Assembly: GCA_015066595.1 (NCBI GenBank) | Contig: SVNZ01000005.1 | Location: 1 to 64,000, forward strand | DNA from: Oscillospiraceae bacterium | GTDB taxonomy: Bacteria > Bacillota > Clostridia > Oscillospirales > Acutalibacteraceae | DNA length: 64,000 nucleotides | Reading direction: 5' to 3' | In this document: in pieces, positions 27,203-34,911 of the stretch | How positions within the stretch are numbered: the first letter of the stretch is position 1 | Layout: every line of letters starts with the position of its first letter | Program-made: the position numbers and the translations under genes | The notes under the pieces: model-generated | Databases searched by the model: none | The model's input: the letters and a program-made list of their open reading frames with translations, nothing else | Told to the model about the DNA's origin: nothing

Positions 27203-27406
27203 ATGAGAATTATTGTAGACAGAATCGAAGAAAACCTCGCTGTGATAGAGCTCCCGTCAGGCAAAACGGTCACAGTTGACAAAGAACTCATAATGAACGC
27301 TAAAGAAGGCGATGCCATTGTGCTCAGCGTTGAAGAAAAAACAGAGCAAAACAAAGCCGACACTCACTCCATCTTTGAAGCTTTAAGAAAAAAGTCGAAA
27401 AACTAA
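27203..27406 (+). CDS. DUF3006 protein
   Basis: 67 aa. Starts MRIIVDRIEENLAVIELPSG, the small beta-barrel-like DUF3006 domain, then an acidic-to-basic helical tail (HSIFEALRKKSKN). ATG 27203 is preceded by TGGAGGG five bases away. Function of the family is not established; members often lie beside secreted metallo-hydrolases, which is not the case here. Terminator follows. Confidence 0.8.
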   Translation: MRIIVDRIEENLAVIELPSGKTVTVDKELIMNAKEGDAIVLSVEEKTEQNKADTHSIFEALRKKSKN

Positions 27407-27414
27407 TCAAACAA

Positions 27415-27450
27415 ATAGGCACACCCGTTTGGGTGTGCCTATGCTTTTTT
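27415..27450 (+). terminator. Terminator after the DUF3006 gene
   Basis: Twelve-bp stem ATAGGCACACCC-gttt-GGGTGTGCCTAT and T6. The GGCACACCC-gttt-GGGTGTGCC core is repeated exactly at 27592-27621. Confidence 0.9.
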
Positions 27451-27455
27451 CTTTA

Positions 27456-27564
27456 TTGGTGGGCCATCTCGTCGAAGCTAACATCACTTGGCTGAAAAGA
27501 TATGTATATCTTTTCTCACCGCATTTAGTTGCTTCTCCTCTCCCGAAAATCCGAGATTTTCGGG
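27456..27564. repeat. tRNA-3'-end fragment plus palindromic spacer
   Basis: TTGGTGGGCCATC at 27456-27468 copies the 3' end (with CCA) of the tRNA gene at 27625-27637. The following spacer carries two perfect palindromes, AAAAGATAT/ATATCTTTT (27495-27514) and CCCGAAAATC/GATTTTCGGG (27542-27564). A copy of the terminator hairpin follows. No gene fits. It resembles the units next to tRNA-Arg. Confidence 0.7.
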
Positions 27565-27591
27565 TCCCACCCTGAATTTAGCTCACAACAC

Positions 27592-27621
27592 AAAAGGCAC
27601 ACCCGTTTGGGTGTGCCTTTT
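27592..27621 (-). terminator. Terminator of the CAT-anticodon tRNA
   Basis: Perfect 13-bp stem AAAAGGCACACCC / GGGTGTGCCTTTT right after the tRNA 3' end on the minus strand. Confidence 0.85.
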
Positions 27622-27625
27622 GTGT

Positions 27626-27702
27626 TGGTGGGCCATCAGGGACTCGAACCCCGGACCAACCGGTTATGAGCCGGTTGCTCTAACCAACTGAGCTAATGGC
27701 CC
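27626..27702 (-). tRNA. tRNA with CAT anticodon (Met or lysidine-type Ile)
   Basis: 77-nt tRNA with encoded CCA; acceptor GGGCCAT pairs with ATGGCCC, anticodon loop CTCATAA. A CAT anticodon is shared by initiator Met, elongator Met and tRNA-Ile2 (where C34 becomes lysidine). The perfect first acceptor pair rules out the initiator; the TTAGCTCAGTTGGTTAGAGC D-arm resembles Ile2, but I cannot decide between Ile2 and elongator Met by eye. Confidence 0.93.
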
Positions 27703-27719
27703 TCATTGGCGTAAGATAT

Positions 27720-27748
27720 ATTATAGCTGTAAAAAAACAGTTTGTCAA
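27720..27748 (-). promoter_or_regulatory. Promoter of the CAT-anticodon tRNA
   Basis: Consensus minus-strand TTGACA (27743-27748), 17-bp spacer, TATAAT (27720-27725), 18 bp before the tRNA. Confidence 0.88.
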
Positions 27749-27855
27749 TCAAAAAGTGAAAGCTATATTATATTCTTAAATTTTATGTTAGAATATATTT
27801 ACTCCATACAAAATTCATATTCACGTGTTAAATTTATCTTGGAGGTGAGAAGAAC

Positions 27856-28530
27856 ATGTATAAAATTTTACTTGTTGAAGACGACTGTGACATCAGAGAG
27901 CTGATATGCGACTACTTTCAGGCAAAAAGCGAAAATGCTATTTTTGTCGATACAGCATACGACGGTCAAAGCGGTATAGAAAAAGCATACGAAAACTCGT
28001 ATGATCTTATGTTGCTTGATGTTATGCTTCCTGAACTTGATGGTTTTGAAATCTGTAAAGAGGTCAGAGCCCACAGCGATGTGCCTATTATTTTTATCAC
28101 AGCCAGAGCACTCGAAGCTGATATGCTCAAAGGCTATGCTTTAGGATGCGATGACTACGTAGTAAAACCGTTTCCGCTACCTGTGCTTTTTGAGAAAGTC
28201 AACGCACTCATTAAACGCTCAAAGGGACTCGTGCGACTTCCGCAGTTTATTTTGGGAGGCGTTACGCTCAACCCAAACAACGGAAAGGTCTTCTCAAACG
28301 GTGAAGAAGTCACTCTCACTGCAAAGGAGTTTTCAATACTCAAAATTCTTTTCGAGAACAAAAGCAGAATCATCACAAGAGATAAGCTCATCACAAAGCT
28401 GTGGGGATATGACTCTGACATCGACGAACGCATCATCGACACCCACATCAAAAACATACGGAAAGCTCTGGGCGATAACTCAAAGCTCATCAAAACCGTC
28501 CGATCACGTGGATATGTACTGGAGGAATAA
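27856..28530 (+). CDS. OmpR/PhoB-type response regulator
   Basis: 224 aa. Receiver domain 1-120 with the acidic pair VEDD, phospho-acceptor Asp in LLDVMLPELDG (about residue 54) and Lys in VVKPF; winged-helix DNA-binding domain in the C-terminal 95 residues (LTAKEFSILKIL, VDTHIKNIRKALGDN-like, RSRGYVLEE). The kinase gene starts two bases after the stop, so they form a two-component operon. GGAGGTGAG gives the ribosome site. Signal unknown; neighbours give no hint. Confidence 0.95.
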   Translation: MYKILLVEDDCDIRELICDYFQAKSENAIFVDTAYDGQSGIEKAYENSYDLMLLDVMLPELDGFEICKEVRAHSDVPIIFITARALEADMLKGYALGCDDYVVKPFPLPVLFEKVNALIKRSKGLVRLPQFILGGVTLNPNNGKVFSNGEEVTLTAKEFSILKILFENKSRIITRDKLITKLWGYDSDIDERIIDTHIKNIRKALGDNSKLIKTVRSRGYVLEE

Positions 28531-28532
28531 AA

Positions 28533-30290
28533 ATGGAGAAAAAGTTTAAAAAACAAAGACGCAATATCACTATAAAGATAGCTTCTATCATAACAGTAGT
28601 GTGGCTGATTGTATCGGTAGTTCTTTCTATAGCAGTAACCACAGTAGAAAAAGAAAAGCTCATAAAAGAAGAAGACGACAAGTTTTATACACTTGTTAGA
28701 AACATCGAAAGCAACGGCAGTTATTTAGCTGACACATATGTAGATATTCTGAAGCAACCATACACCTACATTATCGATAAAGATAAGCCTGAACTCAACA
28801 GTGGCGCTGACGGATATTTCGATAATAATATACATATTTTCGTTTTAACAAAAAATGATGACGGTACATACAGCGAGACACTAGACACAGATAAATATGT
28901 ATCAATTCACGACTACACAGTTACCAGTGAAAAAGAGCACAAATCTTCAATCGGCGGTCAAATAAACTATGATAGTTTTATAAAGTCTATCACACAAGAA
29001 CAGCTAGACTCTATCAGCGAGTACCTTCATATAAAAAAAGATAAAGATGGTAACTACTATGAGCTGATTTGCAAGAAATTCTACTTTGACGAAGAAAACT
29101 CTTATATCATTCCTAAAACAGTTGAGATAGTAAAAACAGACGAAAACCACACTTGGTATGCTCAAGATGAAGTTATAGAAGTGTACGAGCTAACTCCTAA
29201 GTTCACTGATGAAATGGTACTATACACAAGCTCAGATGATGACCGAAACATAATTCCTGGTCAGTTTGTACTCGGCACTTTCAAAAGTGGTGGCTTGATA
29301 GATACATACTTAGATGATGAATCATATCCTTATCTTGACACCGAATGTGCAAAGGTATCCCCTTTCACCTATGTATATAAGAACGTCGCAAATGCGCACG
29401 CAACTGCACTGACTTTTGTCGAAGATGAAGATATTGAATATATGGAGTTTGAATCAGATGGCATTTATTATGAAGTCTATCAATCAAACGAACCTCAGCT
29501 TGTCATTAATTACGCAAAGCGTATCAATGTGCTTGACTCATGCAAAAGCACGCTTGTCATCAGCATATCGTCGCTTTTTCTCTTCTTCCTCATCATCGGC
29601 ATTATTCTTGCTGTTATGATGTACAAGGTTATGAAAACACAAATGACAGAAGAACAAAAACGTGCTGAAGTCACAAATGCTCTCGCACACGATATCAAGA
29701 CTCCGCTTTTCATCATCTCAGGCTACGCACAGAACCTGAAAGAAAATGTGAATACTGATAAACGTGAGCACTACTGCGACAGAATCATTGAACGCACTGA
29801 CGAAGTGAATGAGCTCGTTCATAAAATGCTCGATTTTTCAAACCCTGAAGTATCAGTACAAAGCTTCAGTTTCAGCTCTTTTATGCTCAAAGACATCACA
29901 AACGAGGTTTTGAGCAATTTTGATGAACTCAAAAAAAGCAGAAATATCATATTGAGCACAAATGATACTCACGAAATCTATGCTGACAAGGAGCAAATCG
30001 AACGAGTTATCAGAAATCTTCTGGACAATGCTTTGAGATACTCAGACGAAGGCACGGACATCGCTATAGACATAAACGAAAAATCGTTCAGCATTTCGAA
30101 CGTATGCAGTAGCATCAGTAGTGAAGACATAAAACACCTTACCGAGCCTTACTATCGTGTTGAAAAAAACCGAAACACCAAAGGCAACGGACTGGGGCTG
30201 TCGATAGTAAAATCTATTTTAGATGTGCACGGATACAAGCTTGACATAAAACTTCAAAATAATCTGATAACATTCACAATAACATTTTAA
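28533..30290 (+). CDS. Membrane sensor histidine kinase
   Basis: 585 aa. One membrane helix near residues 14-34, a large extracellular sensor region of about 310 residues, a second helix near 345-367, no clear HAMP, then a HisKA domain with AHDIKTPLFIISGY and an ATPase domain. The N box (RNLLDNALRYSDEG) and G2 box (GNGLGLSIVKSI) are normal, but the expected D-x-G-x-G box reads SISNVCSSISSED, so its aspartate and glycines are missing. Kinase output may be weak, or the family tolerates it. Pairs with the response regulator upstream. The extracellular domain matches nothing I can name. Confidence 0.9.
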   Translation: MEKKFKKQRRNITIKIASIITVVWLIVSVVLSIAVTTVEKEKLIKEEDDKFYTLVRNIESNGSYLADTYVDILKQPYTYIIDKDKPELNSGADGYFDNNIHIFVLTKNDDGTYSETLDTDKYVSIHDYTVTSEKEHKSSIGGQINYDSFIKSITQEQLDSISEYLHIKKDKDGNYYELICKKFYFDEENSYIIPKTVEIVKTDENHTWYAQDEVIEVYELTPKFTDEMVLYTSSDDDRNIIPGQFVLGTFKSGGLIDTYLDDESYPYLDTECAKVSPFTYVYKNVANAHATALTFVEDEDIEYMEFESDGIYYEVYQSNEPQLVINYAKRINVLDSCKSTLVISISSLFLFFLIIGIILAVMMYKVMKTQMTEEQKRAEVTNALAHDIKTPLFIISGYAQNLKENVNTDKREHYCDRIIERTDEVNELVHKMLDFSNPEVSVQSFSFSSFMLKDITNEVLSNFDELKKSRNIILSTNDTHEIYADKEQIERVIRNLLDNALRYSDEGTDIAIDINEKSFSISNVCSSISSEDIKHLTEPYYRVEKNRNTKGNGLGLSIVKSILDVHGYKLDIKLQNNLITFTITF

Positions 30291-30303
30291 CCTCTAACAA
30301 AGC

Positions 30304-30333
30304 AAAAAAGGTCGCTGTAAAAGCGACCTTTTT
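30304..30333. terminator. Bidirectional terminator
   Basis: AAAAAAGGTCGCT-gtaaa-AGCGACCTTTTT between the kinase gene and the convergent secreted-protein gene. Confidence 0.9.
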
Positions 30334-30344
30334 GTTATGTGCAT

Positions 30345-31574
30345 TTATTTACGTGTTATTGTAAGACCGGTTTTGTTGTATCCGCTGACGTGCTTCTTTC
30401 CATTTGAAGTCACACAGCGTACGGTGTAGGTGTATTTTTTACCTTTCTTTGCGGTTTTGTCAAGGAAGTAGTCTTTCTTACTCGATACGTCGCCGACCTT
30501 CTTCCATGAAGTACCGCTTGTTTTGCGGTAGATTCTGTACTTTGAAGCACCTTTCACCTGATAGAAAACAAAGCGTACACCGTTACTCTTGTTCTTTATA
30601 GATCTCAGCTTTGGTGTTGCGATATATTTATTCTTGAAGCCTGCGCTGATAAAGCGACTTGTTGACCTCTTTTTATCTGCTGAGAGGCACTTGACAGTGT
30701 ATGTATAGGTTTTTCCTGAATTTGAAGTCTTGTGGGTATATGATGTGCCTTTTGTTGTTCCGACTGTTTTCCAGCTTGAACCACTCTTTACATACAAACG
30801 GTAGTTTTCGGCACCCTTGACGCTGTTCCATGTGACTTTCACTCCACCGTTTACATTCTCAAACTTCTTGACCTTTGGAATAGAGAGGTACTGGTACTTT
30901 CCGACGAACTTATCCCAGCCGAGTGTGTAGAAAATATCAGACCATTCGTAACCTTTAAGCTCATAGTTCGGAGCTCTCAAGCCTATGCTCTTTAGATATT
31001 TGTCACCAGTTTTTGTCGCCTTTTTATATGCGCTATACAACGTAGAGTTGGTTACTGTGGTTATCGGTTTACCGGTGGTGTTAATTTCAGATGAAAAAAC
31101 ATACTTACGAATTATTTCGTAATTCTTCATATAGTAATAAGTGCAGCCAAACACACCCATATTACCACCCTGATAATAAAGGCCTCGATAAGAGCTGTTC
31201 ATATGGTAGAACATATCTGCCATTCTGGAACCCACATCACCAACATATATTACACTTCCATTTTTAATAGCATACACATAGTTAGTACGAGATGCCATAC
31301 TAAAACCACCATTACTGGTAATTAACTCAGGAACACCATCAAAGTCCATATCATGCAACATAATTTTGATCGGTTCGTCGGGATAATAATAAGCACCACT
31401 ATAGTAATACATTTCATTAAAAATAAACTCGTGATATCTATAATACCAATGGTCTAAACTATACGCCGATGTTTCTGCAAAATCATCGACCTCTGCCGCT
31501 GAAACAGGAGCAACCGCCAATACACTCAGTGACAGTACGAGCACCATTATCAAAGATACGATTCTTTTTGTCAT
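30345..31574 (-). CDS. Secreted protein with two fibronectin type III-like domains
   Basis: 409 aa. Signal peptide of about 26 residues ending PVSAA. The N-terminal region of the mature protein has a calcium-loop-like DMDFDGVPELITSNGG (VCBS/FG-GAP style) and is rich in tyrosine. Residues from about 228 to the end are two tandem FN3-like repeats, each with VK-x-x-W or VF-x-QVKGA-x-Y-R-Y and a K-x-YTYTV-C strand; the two cysteines (KCLSAD, RCVTSN) occupy matching places. Likely exported and released or wall-associated by non-covalent contacts, since there is no sorting signal. Substrate or partner unknown. AT-rich N-terminal half compared with the repeats. Confidence 0.82.
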   Translation of the reverse strand: MTKRIVSLIMVLVLSLSVLAVAPVSAAEVDDFAETSAYSLDHWYYRYHEFIFNEMYYYSGAYYYPDEPIKIMLHDMDFDGVPELITSNGGFSMASRTNYVYAIKNGSVIYVGDVGSRMADMFYHMNSSYRGLYYQGGNMGVFGCTYYYMKNYEIIRKYVFSSEINTTGKPITTVTNSTLYSAYKKATKTGDKYLKSIGLRAPNYELKGYEWSDIFYTLGWDKFVGKYQYLSIPKVKKFENVNGGVKVTWNSVKGAENYRLYVKSGSSWKTVGTTKGTSYTHKTSNSGKTYTYTVKCLSADKKRSTSRFISAGFKNKYIATPKLRSIKNKSNGVRFVFYQVKGASKYRIYRKTSGTSWKKVGDVSSKKDYFLDKTAKKGKKYTYTVRCVTSNGKKHVSGYNKTGLTITRK

Positions 31575-31767
31575 AACATAGCCTCCTCAATTTGTAAAAA
31601 ACAACACTTTTTTAAGTGCAAATACTTACAATATAAGAATACCACTGACGTTTTTTGGTGTCAATAAAAACCATATTATATCGCCATATATTTTATCAAT
31701 CACTTTACTTGAAACTACATAGATTTAGTGATAGAATAGTATCATCAAAGAGAAAGTGAGATTCTTT

Positions 31768-32481
31768 ATGAAAAAGATTTTTGCTATAATGTTGAGTTTA
31801 CTGATGGTGTTTTGCTTTGCCGGATGCGATAAAAACGCTGACACAGATATGCAAGCTTCGACCGAAAGCGGACCATCAACCACTATAGACCCCTGCACCA
31901 TCGACTGGGGATATTACGCACAAGAAGACGTATCTGACCGTTGGTATCAGACAGACACAGACGACGTTATATATATCTATTTCACACAGAGTAACAGCGG
32001 TAATGTATGCACATACCATCTTGTGCAAAGCGGCGTTGTAGTAGAAAGCACAGATTGTGTCTTATCAGGTGAAAATCATCTCATCCCTGTAGATGAGAGT
32101 GCCATGACTCTTGACCTTGTTTTTCAGGACGCTTTCACGGTTTTTGACTATGTAAGCGGAAACTGGTACAGTCGTGGTGATCAGGTTGAGCTAACCAACC
32201 AGTTTGTGGGCAAAACATACACTGAAGAATCGGATAATACTAACACCATTGTTTTTAACGAAGATTATACCTGCACGGAAACTTTCGAAGGCATTGCATA
32301 TCCGGGCACTTTCGAGATAACAGCAAAGAAAACTCTCAGATGTGTTTTCGAAGAAAATGTCGCTAAATTTAAAATCACGTATAATGATGACCAATCGGTA
32401 AACAACATCGAATGTGACGGAAGAGTTTTTTATCCTGAAACAAAAGAAGATGAAACCATCAACAAATACAAGGCATATTGA
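31768..32481 (+). CDS. Putative lipoprotein, 237 aa
   Basis: ATG 31768 begins a lipoprotein signal (MKKIFAIMLSLLMVF) with lipobox FAGC and Cys20. The mature protein is acidic with alternating aromatic strands (DVIYIYFTQS, TVFDYVSGNWYSRG) and an FVGKTYTEES-type segment, suggesting a beta-sandwich, lipocalin-like fold. No named family recognised. The GTG at 31756 is in frame but lies inside the ribosome site region. Single gene with terminator. Confidence 0.78.
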   Translation: MKKIFAIMLSLLMVFCFAGCDKNADTDMQASTESGPSTTIDPCTIDWGYYAQEDVSDRWYQTDTDDVIYIYFTQSNSGNVCTYHLVQSGVVVESTDCVLSGENHLIPVDESAMTLDLVFQDAFTVFDYVSGNWYSRGDQVELTNQFVGKTYTEESDNTNTIVFNEDYTCTETFEGIAYPGTFEITAKKTLRCVFEENVAKFKITYNDDQSVNNIECDGRVFYPETKEDETINKYKAY

Positions 32482-32487
32482 ATATAA

Positions 32488-32514
32488 AAAGGCTTCGGAA
32501 AATCCGAAGCCTTT
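32488..32514. terminator. Bidirectional terminator
   Basis: Perfect stem AAAGGCTTCGGA / TCCGAAGCCTTT with an AAA loop, between convergent genes. Confidence 0.9.
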
Positions 32515-32528
32515 CTTCTTTATCTTTT

Positions 32529-32927
32529 TTACTGTGGTTTTTTAGCAATACGTTTTTGGCGTCTTTTGTTACGCTGTCTGATGTATGTTGCTTTGAGCTT
32601 AGACAGCTCTTCGCGTAGTACGCCGATTGTTTTCTTATCGTTTGGAAAGATCAGTCGCATCAGAAAAACAGCGATAATCACGGTGAGTATTTTTTCGGGT
32701 GTAAAGGGTACCCACAGCAAACTCATATACGCCCCACCTGTGATAATCATCCACGGTATTTCGAGTAGCGTACCAATCACTGTAAAAACATAGCTCCAAC
32801 CGTTAGTTATCATCCATGCTATAAATATACACAAAAGCAGCCTTGGGTTGAGTATAACCATCAACCACTTTTTAAGCGATTTCAATATTCTTTTTTTAAG
32901 TGATAGCTTATTGTTTGCACTTTCCAT
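32529..32927 (-). CDS. Hypothetical membrane protein, 132 aa
   Basis: Basic cytoplasmic N-terminus, about three hydrophobic helices (28-45, 48-70, 80-95) and a strongly basic C-terminal tail (RQRNKRRQKRIAKKPQ) after a short coiled-coil-like stretch. Not recognised. A good ribosome site is present (AAAGGAAAG). Single gene 110 bp downstream of thiT on the same strand, so possibly cotranscribed with it. Confidence 0.65.
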   Translation of the reverse strand: MESANNKLSLKKRILKSLKKWLMVILNPRLLLCIFIAWMITNGWSYVFTVIGTLLEIPWMIITGGAYMSLLWVPFTPEKILTVIIAVFLMRLIFPNDKKTIGVLREELSKLKATYIRQRNKRRQKRIAKKPQ

Positions 32928-33037
32928 ATTACTTTCCTTTCTTTAAGAAAAGTATATATGCAACAGAATGCAAATTCAAGCAAATATCGACTTTATTTAC
33001 AAAGAATTCCTAAAATTCACATTTTAGAAATTTTTAA

Positions 33038-33688
33038 TTAAAACTCTTTGCTTTCGCCTACGATACGCTCTTTGAGCGGTTTTACTGCCATAAGTGCCAT
33101 AATGCCGATGACCGAAATGATAAGTTCAGGAATCATATACAGCGAGTTATATACAAGTGAATAAAGAGCTGCGAGCACCTGACCGTCAAAACTGCTCATA
33201 ACAAATGAACTGAATGAATTGACAAACGCCTCACCGAAGAACCACTCTGCGTAGCTTCCCCAGAAAATCCAGCCTGATAAAAAGTGACACATCAGTCTTA
33301 TTAAAATTGCAACAACCGCACCTAAAAAGAACGCAACGGTGTCGTTTTTGATTTTGCCCTTGAACATACCGCAAAGACCAACAACAACATAAGCGACGAT
33401 GTAGTCAAGCAACGCCATAACAATGATCGCCCAGCCTGAAAGTCCTGCAAATGCCTGACTCATAGTAGCACCGAGCACCATCTGGAGCACACCATACACA
33501 CCGCCACACAACAGTCCCCATTTCACTCCATACATATAGCCTAAAACGAGGATTGGCACCATTGAGAACAGCGTGACAGAGCCACCAAAAGGCCACGAAA
33601 AAACCTTAATCATAGACAGCACAGTCGCTAGACCGATGAGCACACCGCTGGTCACGAGTCGCAAAGTTTTACTTCTTACATTTTTCAT
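33038..33688 (-). CDS. thiT: Thiamine transporter S component ThiT
   Basis: 216-aa integral membrane protein with six helices, the S component of an energy-coupling factor transporter that binds thiamine. Family features: VLIGLATVLSMIKVFSWPFGGSVTL, the motif YGVKWGLLCGGVYGVLQM, and the aromatic segment SGWIFWGSYAEWFFGE, which in ThiT lines the binding site. ATG 33688 has AGAGGAG eight bases upstream. A TPP riboswitch about 290 bp upstream on the same strand supports the substrate. The shared ECF module genes are elsewhere. Confidence 0.95.
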   Translation of the reverse strand: MKNVRSKTLRLVTSGVLIGLATVLSMIKVFSWPFGGSVTLFSMVPILVLGYMYGVKWGLLCGGVYGVLQMVLGATMSQAFAGLSGWAIIVMALLDYIVAYVVVGLCGMFKGKIKNDTVAFFLGAVVAILIRLMCHFLSGWIFWGSYAEWFFGEAFVNSFSSFVMSSFDGQVLAALYSLVYNSLYMIPELIISVIGIMALMAVKPLKERIVGESKEF

Positions 33689-33730
33689 AAAAAACACTCC
33701 TCTAGAGCAAGTCAAGAATATCCAAATCAT

Positions 33731-33978
33731 ATTTTTGAGGGACTATTTTCGCTCACTCTTTGTTAAAGTACTCGTGAATCCGTCAGAATTCACTGCGTTT
33801 TTGCCTAGATTGAATCAAAATCCTCCACTCAAAATTCTACAACCTAAATTTTAGGGAGTTTCAGTCGATTTTAAGGGCTGAGAACATCGCAATGCTGATG
33901 CATTGGGGTGCTGATACGCCCAAAACAGGCGAAAGAGCTAAGATTTAGGCTGGTTCGGATACCCTTGATTCACTCTAA
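33731..33978 (-). other. Unexplained structured stretch in the thiT leader
   Basis: About 250 bp between the riboswitch terminator and thiT with no reading frame of note. It contains hairpins GTGAAT/ATTCAC (33774-33779 with 33788-33793) and CAATGC-tgat-GCATTG (33890-33905), and dyad CCTAAA/TTTAGG (about 33843-33855). Composition and dyads suggest an RNA structure or a remnant of a small mobile element. Confidence 0.45.
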
Positions 33979-33979
33979 A

Positions 33980-34008
33980 TAAAAAACACCACACTTGCGT
34001 ATGGTGTT
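33980..34008 (-). terminator. Expression-platform terminator of the TPP riboswitch
   Basis: Minus-strand ten-bp stem AACACCATAC-gcaa-GTGTGGTGTT (one T-G pair) followed by TTTTTTA. It lies just 3' of the aptamer, as expected for transcription-level control. Confidence 0.85.
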
Positions 34009-34022
34009 AAGTACATTAACTA

Positions 34023-34130
34023 CTACTCCCTACGCCGGCATTATCCGTATCAGGTTCGCAACTATCGTTGCAGGGTCAGGAAAGCATCCATTCCAATCTC
34101 AGCCGACTTTTGCGTCGGCACCCCCTGTGG
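34023..34130 (-). promoter_or_regulatory. TPP (thiamine pyrophosphate) riboswitch
   Basis: The minus strand shows the conserved THI-box parts in order: ACAGGGGGTGCC, GGCTGAGATTGGAA, ACCCTG, and GAACCTGATACGGATAATGC followed by CGGCGTAGGGA. It binds TPP and, with the terminator at 33980, should switch off thiT when thiamine is plentiful. Confidence 0.96.
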
Positions 34131-34151
34131 TGTTTTTTAATTTGCAAGTTA

Positions 34152-34180
34152 AGAATACATCAACAATTTCTTTTTGTCAA
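34152..34180 (-). promoter_or_regulatory. Promoter of the TPP riboswitch-thiT unit
   Basis: Minus-strand TTGACA (34175-34180), 17-bp spacer, TATTCT (34152-34157); the start would lie about 15 nt before the aptamer. Confidence 0.82.
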
Positions 34181-34306
34181 GAGAATTATCAGCAATGACT
34201 ATGTAAACTTTCAATCATCAGCAGTAGCAACGCTCATATCCGTGTAGAATGTGCAAAAAGCTGTCAAGTTTTATATAAGACTGATAAGGTAGTGTTGATA
34301 GATAAT

Positions 34307-34341
34307 AAAAAAAGCAGTACCGAAATGGTACTGCTTTTTTT
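34307..34341. terminator. Terminator-like hairpin before the repeat units
   Basis: Stem GCAGTACC / GGTACTGC extended by A7 and T7. It probably once terminated or still terminates tRNA-Arg read-through on the minus strand. The 34181-34306 stretch before it shows nothing I can name. Confidence 0.75.
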
Positions 34342-34551
34342 ATGGCGCGCTGAGAGGGACGATGTATTTTCTTTGAAAATCTATCCACGCTTGGCGACCA
34401 CTCCGAGTACTCGTGGTACCCGCCTTCACGCTTCGCTCCTAAAAACAGTCCACTGGACTGTTTTCTTAACTTCGCTCACCCTCTCAGGGTTCGAGTCCCA
34501 TTTAGTGGTATAAAAACAGCCCACACACCAAAGGTGTATGGGCTTATTTTT
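34342..34551. repeat. tRNA-Arg-associated 210-bp unit, copy 1
   Basis: Begins with an 18-nt copy of the tRNA-Arg 3' end (TGGCGCGCTGAGAGGGAC). Inside are a 9-bp inverted pair CTGAGAGGG (34350-34358) and CCCTCTCAG (34479-34487), a palindrome AAAACAGTCC/GGACTGTTTT, and a T-arm-like GGTTCGAGTCCC (34488-34499). Ends in a terminator hairpin (about 34514-34550). The open frame across it is an artefact of the repeat. Confidence 0.88.
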
Positions 34552-34762
34552 ATGGCGCGCTGAGAGGGACGATGTATTTTCTTTGAAAATCTATCCACGC
34601 TTGGCGACCACTCCGAGTACTCGTGGTACCCGCCTTCACGCTTCGCTCCTAAAAACAGTCCACTGGACTGTTTTCTTAACTTCGCTCACCCTCTCAGGGT
34701 TCGAGTCCCATTTAGTGGTATAAAAACAGCCCACACACCAAAGGTGTATGGGCTTATTTTTA
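34552..34762. repeat. tRNA-Arg-associated 210-bp unit, copy 2
   Basis: Tandem second copy, identical by eye to copy 1 except for one extra A near 34741. The next tRNA-3'-end copy is the real tRNA-Arg gene. Boxes CGACCACT (34605) and GTGGTACCCG (34623) also occur, inverted, beside tRNA-Tyr at 330-351. Confidence 0.88.
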
Positions 34763-34763
34763 T

Positions 34764-34839
34764 GGCGCGCTGAGAGGGACTCGAACCCCCGACCTACTGG
34801 TTCGTAGCCAGTCACTCTATCCGGCTGAGCTATCAGCGC
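34764..34839 (-). tRNA. tRNA-Arg (anticodon ACG)
   Basis: 76 nt with encoded CCA; acceptor GCGCTGA pairs with TCAGCGC, discriminator G, anticodon loop CTACGAA gives ACG (inosine-modified in bacteria). A GCGGTTT/AAACCGC hairpin (34845-34860) lies in its 5' leader. Confidence 0.96.
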
Positions 34840-34867
34840 AAAGTGCGGTTTGAAAACCGCAAGAGTT

Positions 34868-34896
34868 ATACTAACACACTTTTTCTAAAAATGCAA
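34868..34896 (-). promoter_or_regulatory. Promoter of tRNA-Arg
   Basis: Minus-strand TTGCAT (34891-34896), 17-bp spacer, TAGTAT (34868-34873). Confidence 0.72.
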
Positions 34897-34911
34897 GTAT
34901 TTCCGTAAAAT

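Noticed and set aside
34292-34723. Two open frames encoding identical 61-residue tails
   Set aside because: They arise from the tandem 210-bp non-coding units next to tRNA-Arg, run through terminator and tRNA-like sequence, and lack ribosome sites.
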